NCBI GenBank assembly: GCA_028284265.1
Contig: JANQRZ010000014.1
Span: 162,995-226,994 of the forward strand
Source: Rhodothermales bacterium
GTDB taxonomy: Bacteria; Bacteroidota; Rhodothermia; Rhodothermales; JANQRZ01
Length of the DNA: 64,000 bases
Direction: 5' to 3'
The notes below the pieces were generated by a model. That model was given only the letters and a program-made list of their open reading frames with translations, was not told the origin of the DNA and did no database searches. Positions 1 through 9,077 of the stretch are shown here, one piece after another (position 1 is the stretch's first letter; each line of letters begins with the position of its first letter). A program made the position numbers and the translations under genes.

Positions 1-561
1 ACTGAACGTCGAGCCGCCGAGCATCGTGGTCTCGGTAAATGCGCCTGACCACATACTGCCCATCATCATCGGGAAGACAAACTCCGGATCTCCGTTGGGC
101 GTGCGTGTCGTGGAAAACTCGATGGGGCCTCCGTTGAAGGTCCCCTCGAAAATGCCGCCCAAGTTGTAGTTGGTGTTGGCTGTCTCAAGGACGTAGTCGT
201 AGATGATGCCTTCGTACATATTTCCTTCCTCCTCCAAGTTGAAGGGCAGCGCCAGCGTCAGCGTTGCTTGGTCCAGCGGCTCGGTGGCCGCCCCCGGCCC
301 CACTGCACCGTCCGTGAGTGCATACTGGCCCGTGAAGAGGTCTTCGTAGTCGATGGTTGTCAGGTCGTAGGTCTGGTTTGCACCGGATTGCCCGACGAGC
401 GTGTTGATGACCGTCGTGTTGGTGCCATCGAGGTTGTCCGTGTTGTACTGAGCGAATGGCCCCGTGCCTCTGGGAAACGGAAAGTCGTCGATCACGATTT
501 GCGCCGTTGCCGCCAGAGGCATCAGCAGCAATCCGGTCAGCGCGTAGCGAAGCATCATCAT
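1..561 (-). CDS. Secreted protein of unknown function, 3' part outside window
   Basis: The reading frame is open from an ATG at 561 to the window edge (187 codons), so the C-terminus is missing. The N-terminus is a typical signal peptide: a short charged start (MMMLRYA), a hydrophobic stretch LLLMPLAATA, and a likely cleavage at TAQ. A Shine-Dalgarno-like AGGAG lies about 7 bases upstream of this ATG, which supports the start. The mature part is rich in Thr, Asn and Gly with short beta-like segments and no motif I recognise. It could be a T9SS-exported or extracellular protein, but the end that would carry a sorting signal is not visible. It is divergent from the PspC-domain gene. Confidence 0.75.
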   Translation of the reverse strand, partial: MMMLRYALTGLLLMPLAATAQIVIDDFPFPRGTGPFAQYNTDNLDGTNTTVINTLVGQSGANQTYDLTTIDYEDLFTGQYALTDGAVGPGAATEPLDQATLTLALPFNLEEEGNMYEGIIYDYVLETANTNYNLGGIFEGTFNGGPIEFSTTRTPNGDPEFVFPMMMGSMWSGAFTETTMLGGSTFS

Positions 562-707
562 GGCGTAGCTCCTGCTGGTTATGGAGAAAGTCCCTGCCTT
601 TACCACGATACTTGGGCCCGCGAGAGGTCAGTTCGCTCTTGCTTTCGGTGCGCGCAACAACACGAGGGCCGGGACGTACATTCCCCCCGTACCCGATCCT
701 GCACCCC

Positions 708-1448
708 ATGAGCACGCGCACCCGGCACCGACAATCATCCGACGGCGAGGTTCACGAGGCGGACGATGTGTTTGCCTACGAAGCCGCCTACGGCCTCGAC
801 GATGACATCACAGACGATGACATCGAGGACTTCCTCCACTCGAAGGAAGCCGAAGAGGAAAAGCCCGGTATCTGGAACCTCCCGACCATCGCAGGCCTCT
901 CCACGATCACTGTCGGCTCGGCGTATCTCTTGCAGGAACTGGGGCTGTTCGCCTCGGGGTTCGACTTCTCGGCGCTCGTCGGGCCGTGGCTAATCGGAGT
1001 GCTGATTATCCTGCTCGGCTTCGGGGTGCTCTCGTGGAGCCCCGACCGGAAGCGCCGGAAGCAGAAGCAACGCGAGAAGGCCGCGAAACGTCGCGCTCGC
1101 CAGCAAGCGAGTCGGTCGTCGTCCCGCCGTACTCGAAAGCAGGAGAAGCGCGAGCGTAAGACCGAACGCCGATCGGACCGGAAGGCGCGCTACGAGCGCC
1201 GCAAGGGCCGCTTTGTCAAGTCCCGCACGAACCGAAAGATCATGGGCGTCGCGGGCGGCATTGGCGAAGCGCTCGGCATCGACCCCACGCTCGTGCGGAT
1301 CGCATTTGTGATTGCGATGATCGCTGGCTCTGGAACAGCTATCCCGATCTACTTCCTCCTCGGCTGGCTGATGCCGGACGCCAAGTCCACGGCGTCGTCC
1401 ATCTCCGACCGCGACCTCGACGACGACCGGATGATCATCATCCGTTGA
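708..1448 (+). CDS. PspC-domain membrane protein
   Basis: This encodes about 246 residues. The N-terminal ~60 residues are acidic and are followed by two hydrophobic segments (around residues 64-82 and 92-115). Next comes a long Lys/Arg-rich, probably helical stretch. The C-terminus is a PspC domain, recognisable from KIMGVAGGIGEALGIDPTLV and a final hydrophobic segment ending GWLMPD. PspC domains occur in phage-shock and envelope-stress membrane proteins. The role here is unknown because no pspA is nearby. The ATG at 708 is preferred to upstream in-frame codons because the upstream translation looks like random non-coding sequence. No clear ribosome-binding site is visible. Confidence 0.75.
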   Translation: MSTRTRHRQSSDGEVHEADDVFAYEAAYGLDDDITDDDIEDFLHSKEAEEEKPGIWNLPTIAGLSTITVGSAYLLQELGLFASGFDFSALVGPWLIGVLIILLGFGVLSWSPDRKRRKQKQREKAAKRRARQQASRSSSRRTRKQEKRERKTERRSDRKARYERRKGRFVKSRTNRKIMGVAGGIGEALGIDPTLVRIAFVIAMIAGSGTAIPIYFLLGWLMPDAKSTASSISDRDLDDDRMIIIR

Positions 1449-1476
1449 CCGGCGTGATGCTCCCGCTCGGTGTCGC

Positions 1477-3018
1477 TCACGCGCCCCACCACGAGCGGTC
1501 GAGCGAGCGGTACTGCACGGCTTCAGCCAGATGCGCGCTCTCGATCCGAGCGCTCCCGGCGAGGTCGGCGATCGTGCGGGCCACTTTCAGCATCCGGTCG
1601 TAGGCACGCGCGGAGAGGCCTAGCCGCGAGAGCGCCATCTTCATCAGCGCCTGTCCCTCGGCGTCGAGCGCGCAGTGTTGGCGGACGAGGCGCGACCCCA
1701 TCTGCGCGTTGGCGTAGACGCCCTCGTCCTCGGCGAAGCGCTCGGCCTGCCGCTCCCGCGCCTCGACCACACGGGCACGCACCGACTCCGACGGCTCGCC
1801 CGGTGCTCTGCGGTTGAGTTCGTCGAACGGCACGGGCGTGACCTCGACGTGGAGGTCGATGCGGTCCATGAGCGGGCCGCTGATTTTGGCGAGGTAGCGC
1901 TGTACCTGCGGCGGCGCACACACGCACGCCCTCGTCGGATCGTTCAGATGCCCGCACGGACATGGGTTCATAGAAGCAACCAACATAAACCTCGCGGGAT
2001 ACTCCACTGTACAGCGGGCACGGGCGAGGGTGATCTGCCCCTCCTCCATCGGCTGTCGCATCACCTCCAGCACCTGCCGCCGGAACTCGGGCAACTCATC
2101 GAGGAAGAGCACCCCGTTGTGGGCGAGCGATATCTCGCCCGGCAGCGGGTTTGACCCGCCGCCGCACAGTCCGGCGTCGGAGATCGTGTGGTGCGGCGAG
2201 CGGAACGGGCGCGTGGCAACCAGCCCGCGCTGCGCCGATCCGTTGAGGGCACCGCCGACGCTGTGGATCTTGGTCGTCTCGAGCGCCTCGTCGGGACTGA
2301 GAGGCGGAAGAATGGTCGGCATCCGGCGGGCCAGCATGGTCTTGCCCGCACCGGGCGGCCCGATGAGGAGCGCGTTGTGCCCGCCCGCCGCCGCCACTTC
2401 GAGCGCCCGCTTGACGTTCTCCTGCCCCCGCACATCGGCGAAGTCGACCGGGTAGTGCCGGGCCTCGTCGAAGAGCCGGTCGAGGTCGCGCCGGAACGGC
2501 GTGCCGGTGCCGTCGGCCAGAAGGGTGACCGCGTCGCGCAGGGTCTCGACCGGATACACGTCCAGCCCGTCCACAACGGCGGCCTCTGCCACGTTCCCCG
2601 CCGGAACGATCAGGCCGCGCTTGCCTTCGCGCCGCGCCCGCACCGCCGTCGGCAACACGCCGCGCACGGGGCGTAGCGACCCGTCGAGCGACAGCTCGCC
2701 GAGGACGAAGAGATCGTCGAGGCGTTCGGGTGGCAGCAAGCCACTCGCAGCGAGGAGACCGAGGGCGATGGGCAGATCGAAGGCGGCTCCTTCCTTCCGC
2801 ACGTCCGCCGGTGCGAGGTTGACGGTGACGGCTCCGCGCGGCACGGGCAACCCCGCGTTTTTGAGCGCGGCCCAGACCCGGTCGCGGCTCTCGCGCACGG
2901 CCCCGTCCGGCAGCCCGACGACGGTCCACTTGGGCAGCCCCGGCTCGGTGTGGGTTTCGATCTCGATGGGGAGCGCGTCGACGCCGAGGACGGCGGCGCT
3001 CCAGACGTGGGACAACAT
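1477..3018 (-). CDS. comM: ComM/YifB family AAA+ ATPase (Mg-chelatase-like)
   Basis: This 513-residue protein has the full YifB/ComM architecture. An N-terminal Lon-protease-like ChlI fold ([19 protein letters not shown]) is followed by a Mg-chelatase AAA+ core with Walker [15 protein letters not shown] four-cysteine-containing stretch ([19 protein letters not shown]) and the C-terminal ChlI domain complete it. Length matches the family (about 500-510). ComM is a hexameric helicase that promotes branch migration during natural transformation. The assignment to the family is certain; the transformation role is inferred from homologues. It starts at ATG 3018 and its stop is close to the convergent PspC-gene stop. 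Confidence 0.93.
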   Translation of the reverse strand: MLSHVWSAAVLGVDALPIEIETHTEPGLPKWTVVGLPDGAVRESRDRVWAALKNAGLPVPRGAVTVNLAPADVRKEGAAFDLPIALGLLAASGLLPPERLDDLFVLGELSLDGSLRPVRGVLPTAVRARREGKRGLIVPAGNVAEAAVVDGLDVYPVETLRDAVTLLADGTGTPFRRDLDRLFDEARHYPVDFADVRGQENVKRALEVAAAGGHNALLIGPPGAGKTMLARRMPTILPPLSPDEALETTKIHSVGGALNGSAQRGLVATRPFRSPHHTISDAGLCGGGSNPLPGEISLAHNGVLFLDELPEFRRQVLEVMRQPMEEGQITLARARCTVEYPARFMLVASMNPCPCGHLNDPTRACVCAPPQVQRYLAKISGPLMDRIDLHVEVTPVPFDELNRRAPGEPSESVRARVVEARERQAERFAEDEGVYANAQMGSRLVRQHCALDAEGQALMKMALSRLGLSARAYDRMLKVARTIADLAGSARIESAHLAEAVQYRSLDRSWWGA

Positions 3019-3083
3019 GGCGACGGGGTCAGGTGGAGGGTCTCTCTCATAGACACCTTCATCGCACCCGCGTAACCTCGCAC

Positions 3084-3132
3084 CAAAAAATCGCTTACTA
3101 CCCGTTGACTTCTGAGTGAGTCGGTAAGCGAT
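3084..3132 (-). terminator. Rho-independent terminator after the two small membrane genes
   Basis: On the minus strand a 9-bp stem (arms at 3124-3132 and 3090-3098, perfectly complementary, loop ~25 bases) is followed directly by a run of six T residues. It lies 23 bases after the stop of the small membrane gene at 3155 and before comM, so it would separate these transcripts. The loop is longer than usual. Confidence 0.6.
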
Positions 3133-3154
3133 GTATCACGTCACCACCACGAGG

Positions 3155-3388
3155 CTATGCAAACCTTCTGTAAATGCGGTACACGACAGCCATTATCAAC
3201 GCAGAGATTACAGCCGCCGTCGCATACAGACCAACATTCATTGCGACAGGATCAGACTCAGTACGGGCCATGAAATACACGACCAGAGGAGTCGTGTAGA
3301 ACAAGAGGTTGATAATGACAACAAACGTTAAAACGGATATCAAACCAAACGTCACGAAGATGGCGAGAGGCTTCATCCACTTGCTCAT
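3155..3388 (-). CDS. Small two-helix membrane protein (77 aa)
   Basis: This short protein has two clear hydrophobic segments, about residues 8-34 and 50-70, separated by a short polar loop, and a basic C-terminus (YRIYRRFA). No family is recognised. It starts 4 bases after the stop of another tiny membrane gene, so the two are almost certainly co-transcribed and may form a pair in the inner membrane. A terminator-like hairpin follows it. Codon use looks like that of the neighbours, although the gene is more AT-rich than the surrounding DNA. Confidence 0.6.
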   Translation of the reverse strand: MSKWMKPLAIFVTFGLISVLTFVVIINLLFYTTPLVVYFMARTESDPVAMNVGLYATAAVISALIMAVVYRIYRRFA

Positions 3389-3392
3389 CTGC

Positions 3393-3608
3393 CTACCATC
3401 CCGTCACATTCCGTGCGAGCCGGTACCCGATGAAGCCCGTCACGCCGAACATGATCGCGTAGAGCGTGTCGTCGTAGGCGTCCCCGGCGACGAGTTCGAC
3501 CAAGAGCGCGGGGATGCCTGCTCCCAGCCCGCCTGCTACCGCGAATACGACAGCGTAGATGATCCAGAGAACAACGGCGCGGCTGGCGCTAAGGCGGGGT
3601 GTGGGCAT
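3393..3608 (-). CDS. Small two-helix membrane protein (71 aa)
   Basis: It encodes 71 residues with two predicted membrane helices (about residues 11-36 and 46-64) joined by an acidic loop containing GDAYDD. No conserved family is recognised. It is the first gene of a two-gene unit with the 77-residue membrane protein 4 bases downstream. Upstream lies a non-coding stretch carrying a REP-like palindrome. Function cannot be assigned; a toxin-like or accessory membrane role is possible but unsupported. Confidence 0.55.
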   Translation of the reverse strand: MPTPRLSASRAVVLWIIYAVVFAVAGGLGAGIPALLVELVAGDAYDDTLYAIMFGVTGFIGYRLARNVTGW

Positions 3609-3676
3609 GGCTGATCTTTGGTGGGTGTCCCTCGAAGATACCGCCCACGCCTTGCTCTATCTCAATGCTCAGGGTA

Positions 3677-3767
3677 TGTCATTTCGACGTAGCGAAGCGA
3701 AGGAGAAATCCCCTACGTCGGCGTGCTCCAAGGCGATGGGGATCTCTCACCTTCGTTCGAGATGACA
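3677..3767. repeat. REP-like palindromic intergenic element
   Basis: The ends are near-perfect inverted copies: TGTCATTTCGACG at 3677-3689 and the reverse complement of TGTCATCTCGAACG at 3754-3767. Inside, GAGAAATCCCC pairs with GGGGATCTCTC. The whole ~91-bp stretch can fold into a long hairpin. The motif of TGTCATTTCGA ends with an internal GAGAAATC is, as I recall, a dispersed repeat seen between genes in many bacterial genomes. It sits between the outer-membrane barrel gene and the small membrane gene pair. Confidence 0.65.
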
Positions 3768-3800
3768 CAAGGAGATAGGGTACACTAGAGCGACCGTGCC

Positions 3801-4898
3801 TCAGAGCGCGATGCTGACCCCGCCGCCTGCGGTGAACCCGCTGAAGCTGCCAAGCGTGTAGACGAACCGCCCCGACAGACTCAGTGTCTCGGAGACCTCG
3901 ACCATCGGCATCAGGCCGAGGTCGGTGAGCGTCTGGCCCTCAGCGAAGAGCGCGCTCTCGCCGTAGCGCCGCGCCCGCGCCAGCACGCCGACGCGGAACG
4001 TCGGGGCCACTTGGAACCGGGCATCACCCATCACCACCAGTCGCGTCGGCACCGCCACTTCAGCCGCAGAAACAGACAGCGGCAAGTCTCCCTCGCCCCG
4101 CTCGCTGTACCGAGCCACGAGGCGGACCTCGTGAAGGCCGAGGAGCTTGAGGAACTGAAGCGTCGCCGCCGTGGTGTTGCCCGGCTCGTACTCCACTGTC
4201 CCCCACGAGTCGGTCCCGTTCAGGCCAAGCGATAGGTCGAGGGAAACGGAGGAGGTCGGCGTGATCTCGAGATCGGCCCCAGCGGTGAGGAGAATTTCCT
4301 CACCGGGGTCGTACTGGTCCGGCTGGTCGTCGAGCGGCTCGTAGGGCCCTCGGTACTGGTACGACGCGCCGAGACCGAGCGCGGTGCGGTCCCCTACCGG
4401 AAACGCATAGGTCACCGACGGCGAGACGCGGATGCCCTGCCCAAAGGTGGGGACCCGGAGATCGTAAACCGTCTGCCCGGCCAGCGTCGCCGTGCGGAAC
4501 TCCTCGAATGACAGTGCGGTGTCGCCGGTCGAAGCGCTGAAAGCGAGGCTTACCACGAGGCTCCCGTCCCCGGCAGGCTGGAAGTAGCTCGTCACGATCT
4601 GCACGTCGCCGACCCCGGAGAGCGTCTCGATCTGGCTCCCGCTGACGGTGGCATAGTTGGTGCTCAACCCGAGTGCGATGTTCGGGCCGATGGGGAGATA
4701 CACACTCAGCGGCACGCTGATCTCCGTGATGTCCTCGCCCTCATCCTCGAAGCGCTGGAACACGCCCTCGAATGTGATGCGAGGCGGGGGCGTGTTCCCT
4801 CTTGCGTAGAGCGCCGCCGGTTCTTGCTCGGTCGGCTGCCCGAGCGCGAGCGGCGCGGCGAAGACCAGCAAAAGGAGAGACAGGGCGAGAGGTCGCAC
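3801..4898 (-). CDS. Outer-membrane beta-barrel protein (365 aa)
   Basis: An N-terminal signal peptide (LALSLLLLVFAAPLALGQ) precedes a sequence of alternating hydrophobic strands and Gly/Thr/Ser-rich turns. It ends in a hydrophobic strand typical of outer-membrane barrels (GFTAGGGVSIAL). Repeated segments such as TALGLGASYQYRG resemble transporter-like or meta-pathway barrels, but I cannot name the family. It starts 12 bases after the stop of the T9SS-type protein and is the last gene of the long minus-strand block, so it may be co-expressed with it. It would reside in the outer membrane. Confidence 0.65.
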   Translation of the reverse strand: MRPLALSLLLLVFAAPLALGQPTEQEPAALYARGNTPPPRITFEGVFQRFEDEGEDITEISVPLSVYLPIGPNIALGLSTNYATVSGSQIETLSGVGDVQIVTSYFQPAGDGSLVVSLAFSASTGDTALSFEEFRTATLAGQTVYDLRVPTFGQGIRVSPSVTYAFPVGDRTALGLGASYQYRGPYEPLDDQPDQYDPGEEILLTAGADLEITPTSSVSLDLSLGLNGTDSWGTVEYEPGNTTAATLQFLKLLGLHEVRLVARYSERGEGDLPLSVSAAEVAVPTRLVVMGDARFQVAPTFRVGVLARARRYGESALFAEGQTLTDLGLMPMVEVSETLSLSGRFVYTLGSFSGFTAGGGVSIAL

Positions 4899-4910
4899 GG
4901 CAGTCGAGGG

Positions 4911-6599
4911 TTAGCGGAGAACGGACACCCGGCGCGTGACCGAGGCATCGGCGGCTCGGAGGCGGATGAGATAGACGCCACTGGCAACGGGGCGACCCGA
5001 TCCGTCCAGACCATCCCACACGGCGGTATGCGCTCCGGCGTCGTGCACCCCATCAGTGAGCACCCGGACGCGGCGACCGAGCAGGTCGAAGACATCGAGC
5101 GTAGCCGAGCCGCGCGTGGCGAGGCGATAGCGGAGTGTGGTCTGCTCGGCGAACGGGTTGGGAAACCCAGCATCGAGCGCAAACGTGACCGGCTCCAGCG
5201 GCGCGCCCTCGCTCTCGGACCGGGCAAATGCCTCGGTTCCTGCAATCAGCCGGAGTCGGCGCACGGGCGCGTCCCGGTCGAGTGTCACCTCGAACATACC
5301 GTCCGTCACCGCCAGCGCGGTGCCAAGGTCGCGGTCGATCACCCAGAGGCCGAAGCCGGGCTGCCGGGTGCCTTCTTCGGTGAGCGACAGTTCGACGCGG
5401 CGCGCCCCAGTCAGCAGCTCGTCCGAGGCCGTGACTTCGATATCCCACACCTCGCCATCCGTGGGCGCGGGCCGGAGGTTGCGAATCCACAGCTTGCCAC
5501 CATCGAGCACAGTGACCCGCAGGTGGTCGCCGATCATCGGTGGCTCGCGGAGGTCGAGCCGGTCGTGACCCGCCGAGGCGTCTGCCGCGAACCCAATCAC
5601 GTTTAGCGTATCGCCGTAGGCTCCCGACCACCCGCTCAGACGGACCGAGTAAGACGCTGCTACTCCCGTAGCAGACTGGCGGGCGGCTCCGGCCTCACGC
5701 GCAGGCACCATCAGCGTTACGGGCTGTCCGGTATCGTTCAAGACGAAGTAGCCCTGCCACGGTTCTAGGATCGTGGCCTCGACATACGGCGACACCCCAT
5801 CGTAGCGCAGCGGCTGACCCACGCCTCCGTCCGTGTTGATATCGCTCCACGCGACCGGGAACGCGAAGGGGTTGCCAATCTGGTTATAGCCCGGTTGGAG
5901 CGTGATGGTGTTCATCGAGTCCGGCTGGGTCGAGGTCGCAATATCCACATCGAACGTCTCGTCGATTGCAGTGATGACCCAGAAGGCCTCGCCGCCCAAA
6001 ATAGTCTGCGCAGGCGGCGTGTTGTAGCCTCCGTCCCCTGGCTGCCAGCGCGCAGCCCGCCAACGCGCGTCCTGCTGCTGCCCAAGATCATCGCTCAAGA
6101 TCGCCGTGATCGACGGCGTTCCCACATCAACAGGAATCGAAACCATGCGGTACTGGCGTGCCACCAAGTCTACCCCTGACGACACGGAGACCGAGTAGGT
6201 ACGCAGACGAAATGGATTGTCCTCGGGATTCTCCTCGGGGAACGTCGAGAGTTCTCCGTCTTCGACGAACTCGCCGTAGATATCCAATCCTCGCACCGTC
6301 ACCACCTCCGATGGGACCTCGGCGCTGAAGATGGTCCCTCCCACGGGCGTGGCCGTAATCGAGGCATACGTGCTCGTCCCGGTTACGCGATAGAAGAGAG
6401 TCCCACTCTTAGTCGTCGGCTCATTGGCCGTCACCGTGACCATAATCGCCTGACCAACCACGGGAACCCCCGGATTGACCTCGACGGTGAAGTCATCAAA
6501 TACGAGGATCTGTCCCTGGGCCCACGCCTCCGGCCCGGCGACGATCAGCAGCGTCGCAAGAAAGCCGAGTGTTCGTATGATGGAGCGTAGCGTCGTCAT
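4911..6599 (-). CDS. Secreted protein with C-terminal T9SS type A sorting domain
   Basis: This 562-residue protein has a signal peptide (LGFLATLLIVAGPEAWAQ) and a long region of beta-rich domains. Its C-terminal ~85 residues have the FlgD-like/T9SS type A pattern: a strand TTLRYRL, then FDLLGRRV, WDGLDGSGRPVASGVY and a terminal strand ending in basic residues (VTRRVSVLR). Such domains direct export through the type IX secretion system and are a strong Bacteroidota-lineage marker. It lies 8 bases after the stop of the CsgG/TPR lipoprotein gene, so it is probably in the same transcript. The function of the central domains is not recognised. Confidence 0.75.
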   Translation of the reverse strand: MTTLRSIIRTLGFLATLLIVAGPEAWAQGQILVFDDFTVEVNPGVPVVGQAIMVTVTANEPTTKSGTLFYRVTGTSTYASITATPVGGTIFSAEVPSEVVTVRGLDIYGEFVEDGELSTFPEENPEDNPFRLRTYSVSVSSGVDLVARQYRMVSIPVDVGTPSITAILSDDLGQQQDARWRAARWQPGDGGYNTPPAQTILGGEAFWVITAIDETFDVDIATSTQPDSMNTITLQPGYNQIGNPFAFPVAWSDINTDGGVGQPLRYDGVSPYVEATILEPWQGYFVLNDTGQPVTLMVPAREAGAARQSATGVAASYSVRLSGWSGAYGDTLNVIGFAADASAGHDRLDLREPPMIGDHLRVTVLDGGKLWIRNLRPAPTDGEVWDIEVTASDELLTGARRVELSLTEEGTRQPGFGLWVIDRDLGTALAVTDGMFEVTLDRDAPVRRLRLIAGTEAFARSESEGAPLEPVTFALDAGFPNPFAEQTTLRYRLATRGSATLDVFDLLGRRVRVLTDGVHDAGAHTAVWDGLDGSGRPVASGVYLIRLRAADASVTRRVSVLR

Positions 6600-6607
6600 G
6601 CCAGCGA

Positions 6608-7909
6608 TTAGTTGCCCCCCGGCGGGTCCGGCGGATCGGGCAAGGGGTCAGTAGGATTGCCGCCACTGCCGACTATGCCCTCGGCGGCCGGGTTTCGGGC
6701 GTCACGGCCCGGTCCCGGCACGAAGGCCGCCCCAACGCTGTTGTTGAGGTTGCGAAGTCGGCTGCCGACGAGGTCGATGCCGCCCAAGTCTTCGAGCGCG
6801 AGCGCCGCCGCCAGCCCTTTCTCGACCGAACCGCCTGACTTGGTCACGGCAGCGGTCTGCTCGGCGCGTGCGGCAGCTTGGCCGAAACCGGGGTCGAGCT
6901 TGGCTGCCGCCCGGAAGGAGCCAGTGGCTCCAGCAAAGTTGCCGTCATCTTCCTCTTGCAGACCGCGTGCGTAGAGAAGGAAGGCCTGGAGGTTGCGCGT
7001 CGGGACCACCTCCAGAGCAGCCCGCTCCTGCGGCGACAGCACGACCTGCATCTGCTGAATGATGGCGAGGACGATCTCCCGCTTTAGCCTGAAGAGCCGA
7101 TCCAGCTCGTCTGTGCGAGTCTGAAGATTGGGCTGCGGGTCTCGCTCAAGGTTCCACAGCGCCGCGTCGATGCGGAGGTCATCATCGTCCACGTCGAAGG
7201 AACCGCCGACGGCACTACCGGCCCGAAGCAGTCGCCCGAGGCGCGGAGCCGTCGCGGTGTCGAACGCTTCGGACTGCGAGAGCGCGAGTTCGTCAAGGAG
7301 CGTCTGCAACCGTACCCGCTCGACCACTTGCAGCGCCCCGAGACTTGCGAGGTCCGCCGTCAGAAACTCGCCGAAGGCGCGCCCGAGCGGGGCAAACCGG
7401 GGATCACTGCCGAGATAGGCAAACGGAAACACCGCCACAACGCTCGGCGACGCGGCCTCGCCCGCGAGAGTATCTTCTCGGGCAATGAGCGCACCCATCT
7501 CCTCGCGGAGCCGCTCGCGGGCCAGCCATTCGTAGCGCCCCTGCAGCAGAGATCGGAACGGCGACCGGGGCGAGACCTCGGTGAACTGCCCATAGAACCG
7601 AAGCGCCTCGCCAGCGTTGCCCTCGGCCTCGACCGTCAGACCGAGGTAGTAGATCGTCTTCGGGTCACTCGGGCCGTCTACGTAGGCCTGCCGCAGATAG
7701 CCCTCGGCCTCCTCGAACTGTTCGGCCTGTGCCAGAAGCGCACCGAGGTCTCGACGTACCCGGACATTGGCAGGCTGACGGACGAGGTCCGCCCGTGCCC
7801 GTTCGATGGCTCGGTCGAGCGTTTCAGCGTCTGCCCCCACACGGCTCGGCGCGCACGCAGCCAACCCGCAGGCTACCAGCAAGGTCAAGAAGGCAAGCGC
7901 ACGAGACAT
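6608..7909 (-). CDS. Lipoprotein with TPR repeats and CsgG-like domain
   Basis: The first 20 residues form a lipoprotein signal with lipobox ACGLAAC/AACA. TPR-like helices follow at about residues 30-125 (NVRVRRDLGALLAQAEQFEE; PKTIYYLGLTVEAEG). A CsgG/LpoB-type fold then begins with VVAVFPFAYLGSDPRFAPLG and includes LQVVERVRLQTLLDELALSQ. A further TPR-like repeat lies near residue 315-355. CsgG-family proteins are periplasmic or outer-membrane lipoproteins involved in secretion or cell-wall synthase activation. It is tandem with another CsgG-like gene (46 bases away) downstream of the kinase, which suggests a shared envelope job. Confidence 0.7.
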   Translation of the reverse strand: MSRALAFLTLLVACGLAACAPSRVGADAETLDRAIERARADLVRQPANVRVRRDLGALLAQAEQFEEAEGYLRQAYVDGPSDPKTIYYLGLTVEAEGNAGEALRFYGQFTEVSPRSPFRSLLQGRYEWLARERLREEMGALIAREDTLAGEAASPSVVAVFPFAYLGSDPRFAPLGRAFGEFLTADLASLGALQVVERVRLQTLLDELALSQSEAFDTATAPRLGRLLRAGSAVGGSFDVDDDDLRIDAALWNLERDPQPNLQTRTDELDRLFRLKREIVLAIIQQMQVVLSPQERAALEVVPTRNLQAFLLYARGLQEEDDGNFAGATGSFRAAAKLDPGFGQAAARAEQTAAVTKSGGSVEKGLAAALALEDLGGIDLVGSRLRNLNNSVGAAFVPGPGRDARNPAAEGIVGSGGNPTDPLPDPPDPPGGN

Positions 7910-7955
7910 TAGCGAAGATGCAGCGTCATAGAGAAACAGGAGCCGAGCGAACAGA

Positions 7956-8963
7956 CTAGCTCAGCAGAGGCCGAAGGCTCTCGGCTTTCTGGCGGGCACG
8001 GACGTAGTTCGGGTCGTATTCGAGGGCTTCGATGAACTTGTCGTAGGCCTGCTGATACTTTTCCTCCTCTAGCAAACCAAGCCCCTGCGAGTAGGCCAGC
8101 ACGGCGTCCAGCGAGCGCGTCTGCCCACCTTCGCCCTGCCCTGCCATCTCTACATCGATGGCGTCGGCTACTTGCTCGGAGAGGTCTTCGACGAGATCGA
8201 AGAAATCGTCCTTCTTGCCGAAGATCTGCTCGGCGAGCAGGATCTCGCCGGTCTCGACCTTGACCAAGCGTGCCGAGATCCACATGTCCCGACCGTGGAC
8301 CGTGAATGCACCGAAGAGGACCGCCGTCGCACCGAGTAGTTTGCCCGTCCGCACCGCCGATCCCTGATCCACGAGGCCGGGGTCCCGCTGAAGCTCCAGT
8401 TCTTCGAGGAGCCACTGGATGCGCTCGCGCTCGACGACTTCTAGGTTGGTGGCCCCTTGGAGATAGTTAATCATCATCGAGGCGAACCCTTGCTGCATCG
8501 GGTCGAAGCGCTCCTTCTCATCGACGGAGGCGTTCGTGAAGTCCATCACGGCGAGGGTCGTCATGCCGGGATCGGGCCGCTCGACCTCGTAGCCGGTGTA
8601 GTCACGGCGGACTTCGTAGTAGAGCTTCATGAGCGGCGGCGGCTCGATGTCCGGGTCGAGGTCCACCAGCGGCGGCTCCAAATCAAGGAGTCGATCAATC
8701 GTCAGCCGGGCATCCTCGAAGGCACGCTTGGCGACATAGGCGCGCCCGAGATACTGGAGCGCTTCTTTTTTCACCGTCTTGTCCGCCGAAGCGTCTTCAA
8801 CAAGCCCAGAGAAGCCAGCGATAGCCCGGTCATACTCGGCCATCTGGTAGGCGTCGATGGCTTCCTGAAGCACTTCCTGATCTTGGGCGCGGGCTGGCAA
8901 CGCGAGAAGAACAACCGCGAGGCATAGCCCCACCCAAGAGGTTCGATACGTGGTCAGGCTCAT
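7956..8963 (-). CDS. Exported CsgG-like/TPR protein
   Basis: From the ATG at 8963 the protein is about 335 residues. It has a signal peptide (WVGLCLAVVLLALPARAQ), N-terminal TPR-like helices (EALQYLGRAYVAKRAFEDAR) and a CsgG-like domain (TTLAVMDFTNASVDEKERF; LEVVERERIQWLLEELELQ). It ends with a TPR (AVLAYSQGLGLLEEEKYQQA). The frame extends to a TTG at 9008, but the extra residues precede a good signal peptide, so the ATG is preferred. It lacks an obvious lipobox, unlike its neighbour. It follows the Ser/Thr kinase gene by about 110 bases and may report on, or act at, the cell wall. Confidence 0.7.
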   Translation of the reverse strand: MSLTTYRTSWVGLCLAVVLLALPARAQDQEVLQEAIDAYQMAEYDRAIAGFSGLVEDASADKTVKKEALQYLGRAYVAKRAFEDARLTIDRLLDLEPPLVDLDPDIEPPPLMKLYYEVRRDYTGYEVERPDPGMTTLAVMDFTNASVDEKERFDPMQQGFASMMINYLQGATNLEVVERERIQWLLEELELQRDPGLVDQGSAVRTGKLLGATAVLFGAFTVHGRDMWISARLVKVETGEILLAEQIFGKKDDFFDLVEDLSEQVADAIDVEMAGQGEGGQTRSLDAVLAYSQGLGLLEEEKYQQAYDKFIEALEYDPNYVRARQKAESLRPLLS

Positions 8964-9077
8964 AGCGTGTATCTGTTGACTGAAGGAGGCATGATGGGTA
9001 GAGACCAACCTGCGCGCCCTACCCGCTTCTCTAGTAAACGGAGTTTCCTCTAAGGTAAGGCCGAGGCGGCACGTATC

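Noticed and set aside
6608..8963. True curli CsgG secretion channel
   Set aside because: The CsgG-like folds are embedded in TPR-containing proteins, and no csgA/B/E/F-like genes are near, so a curli role is not supported.
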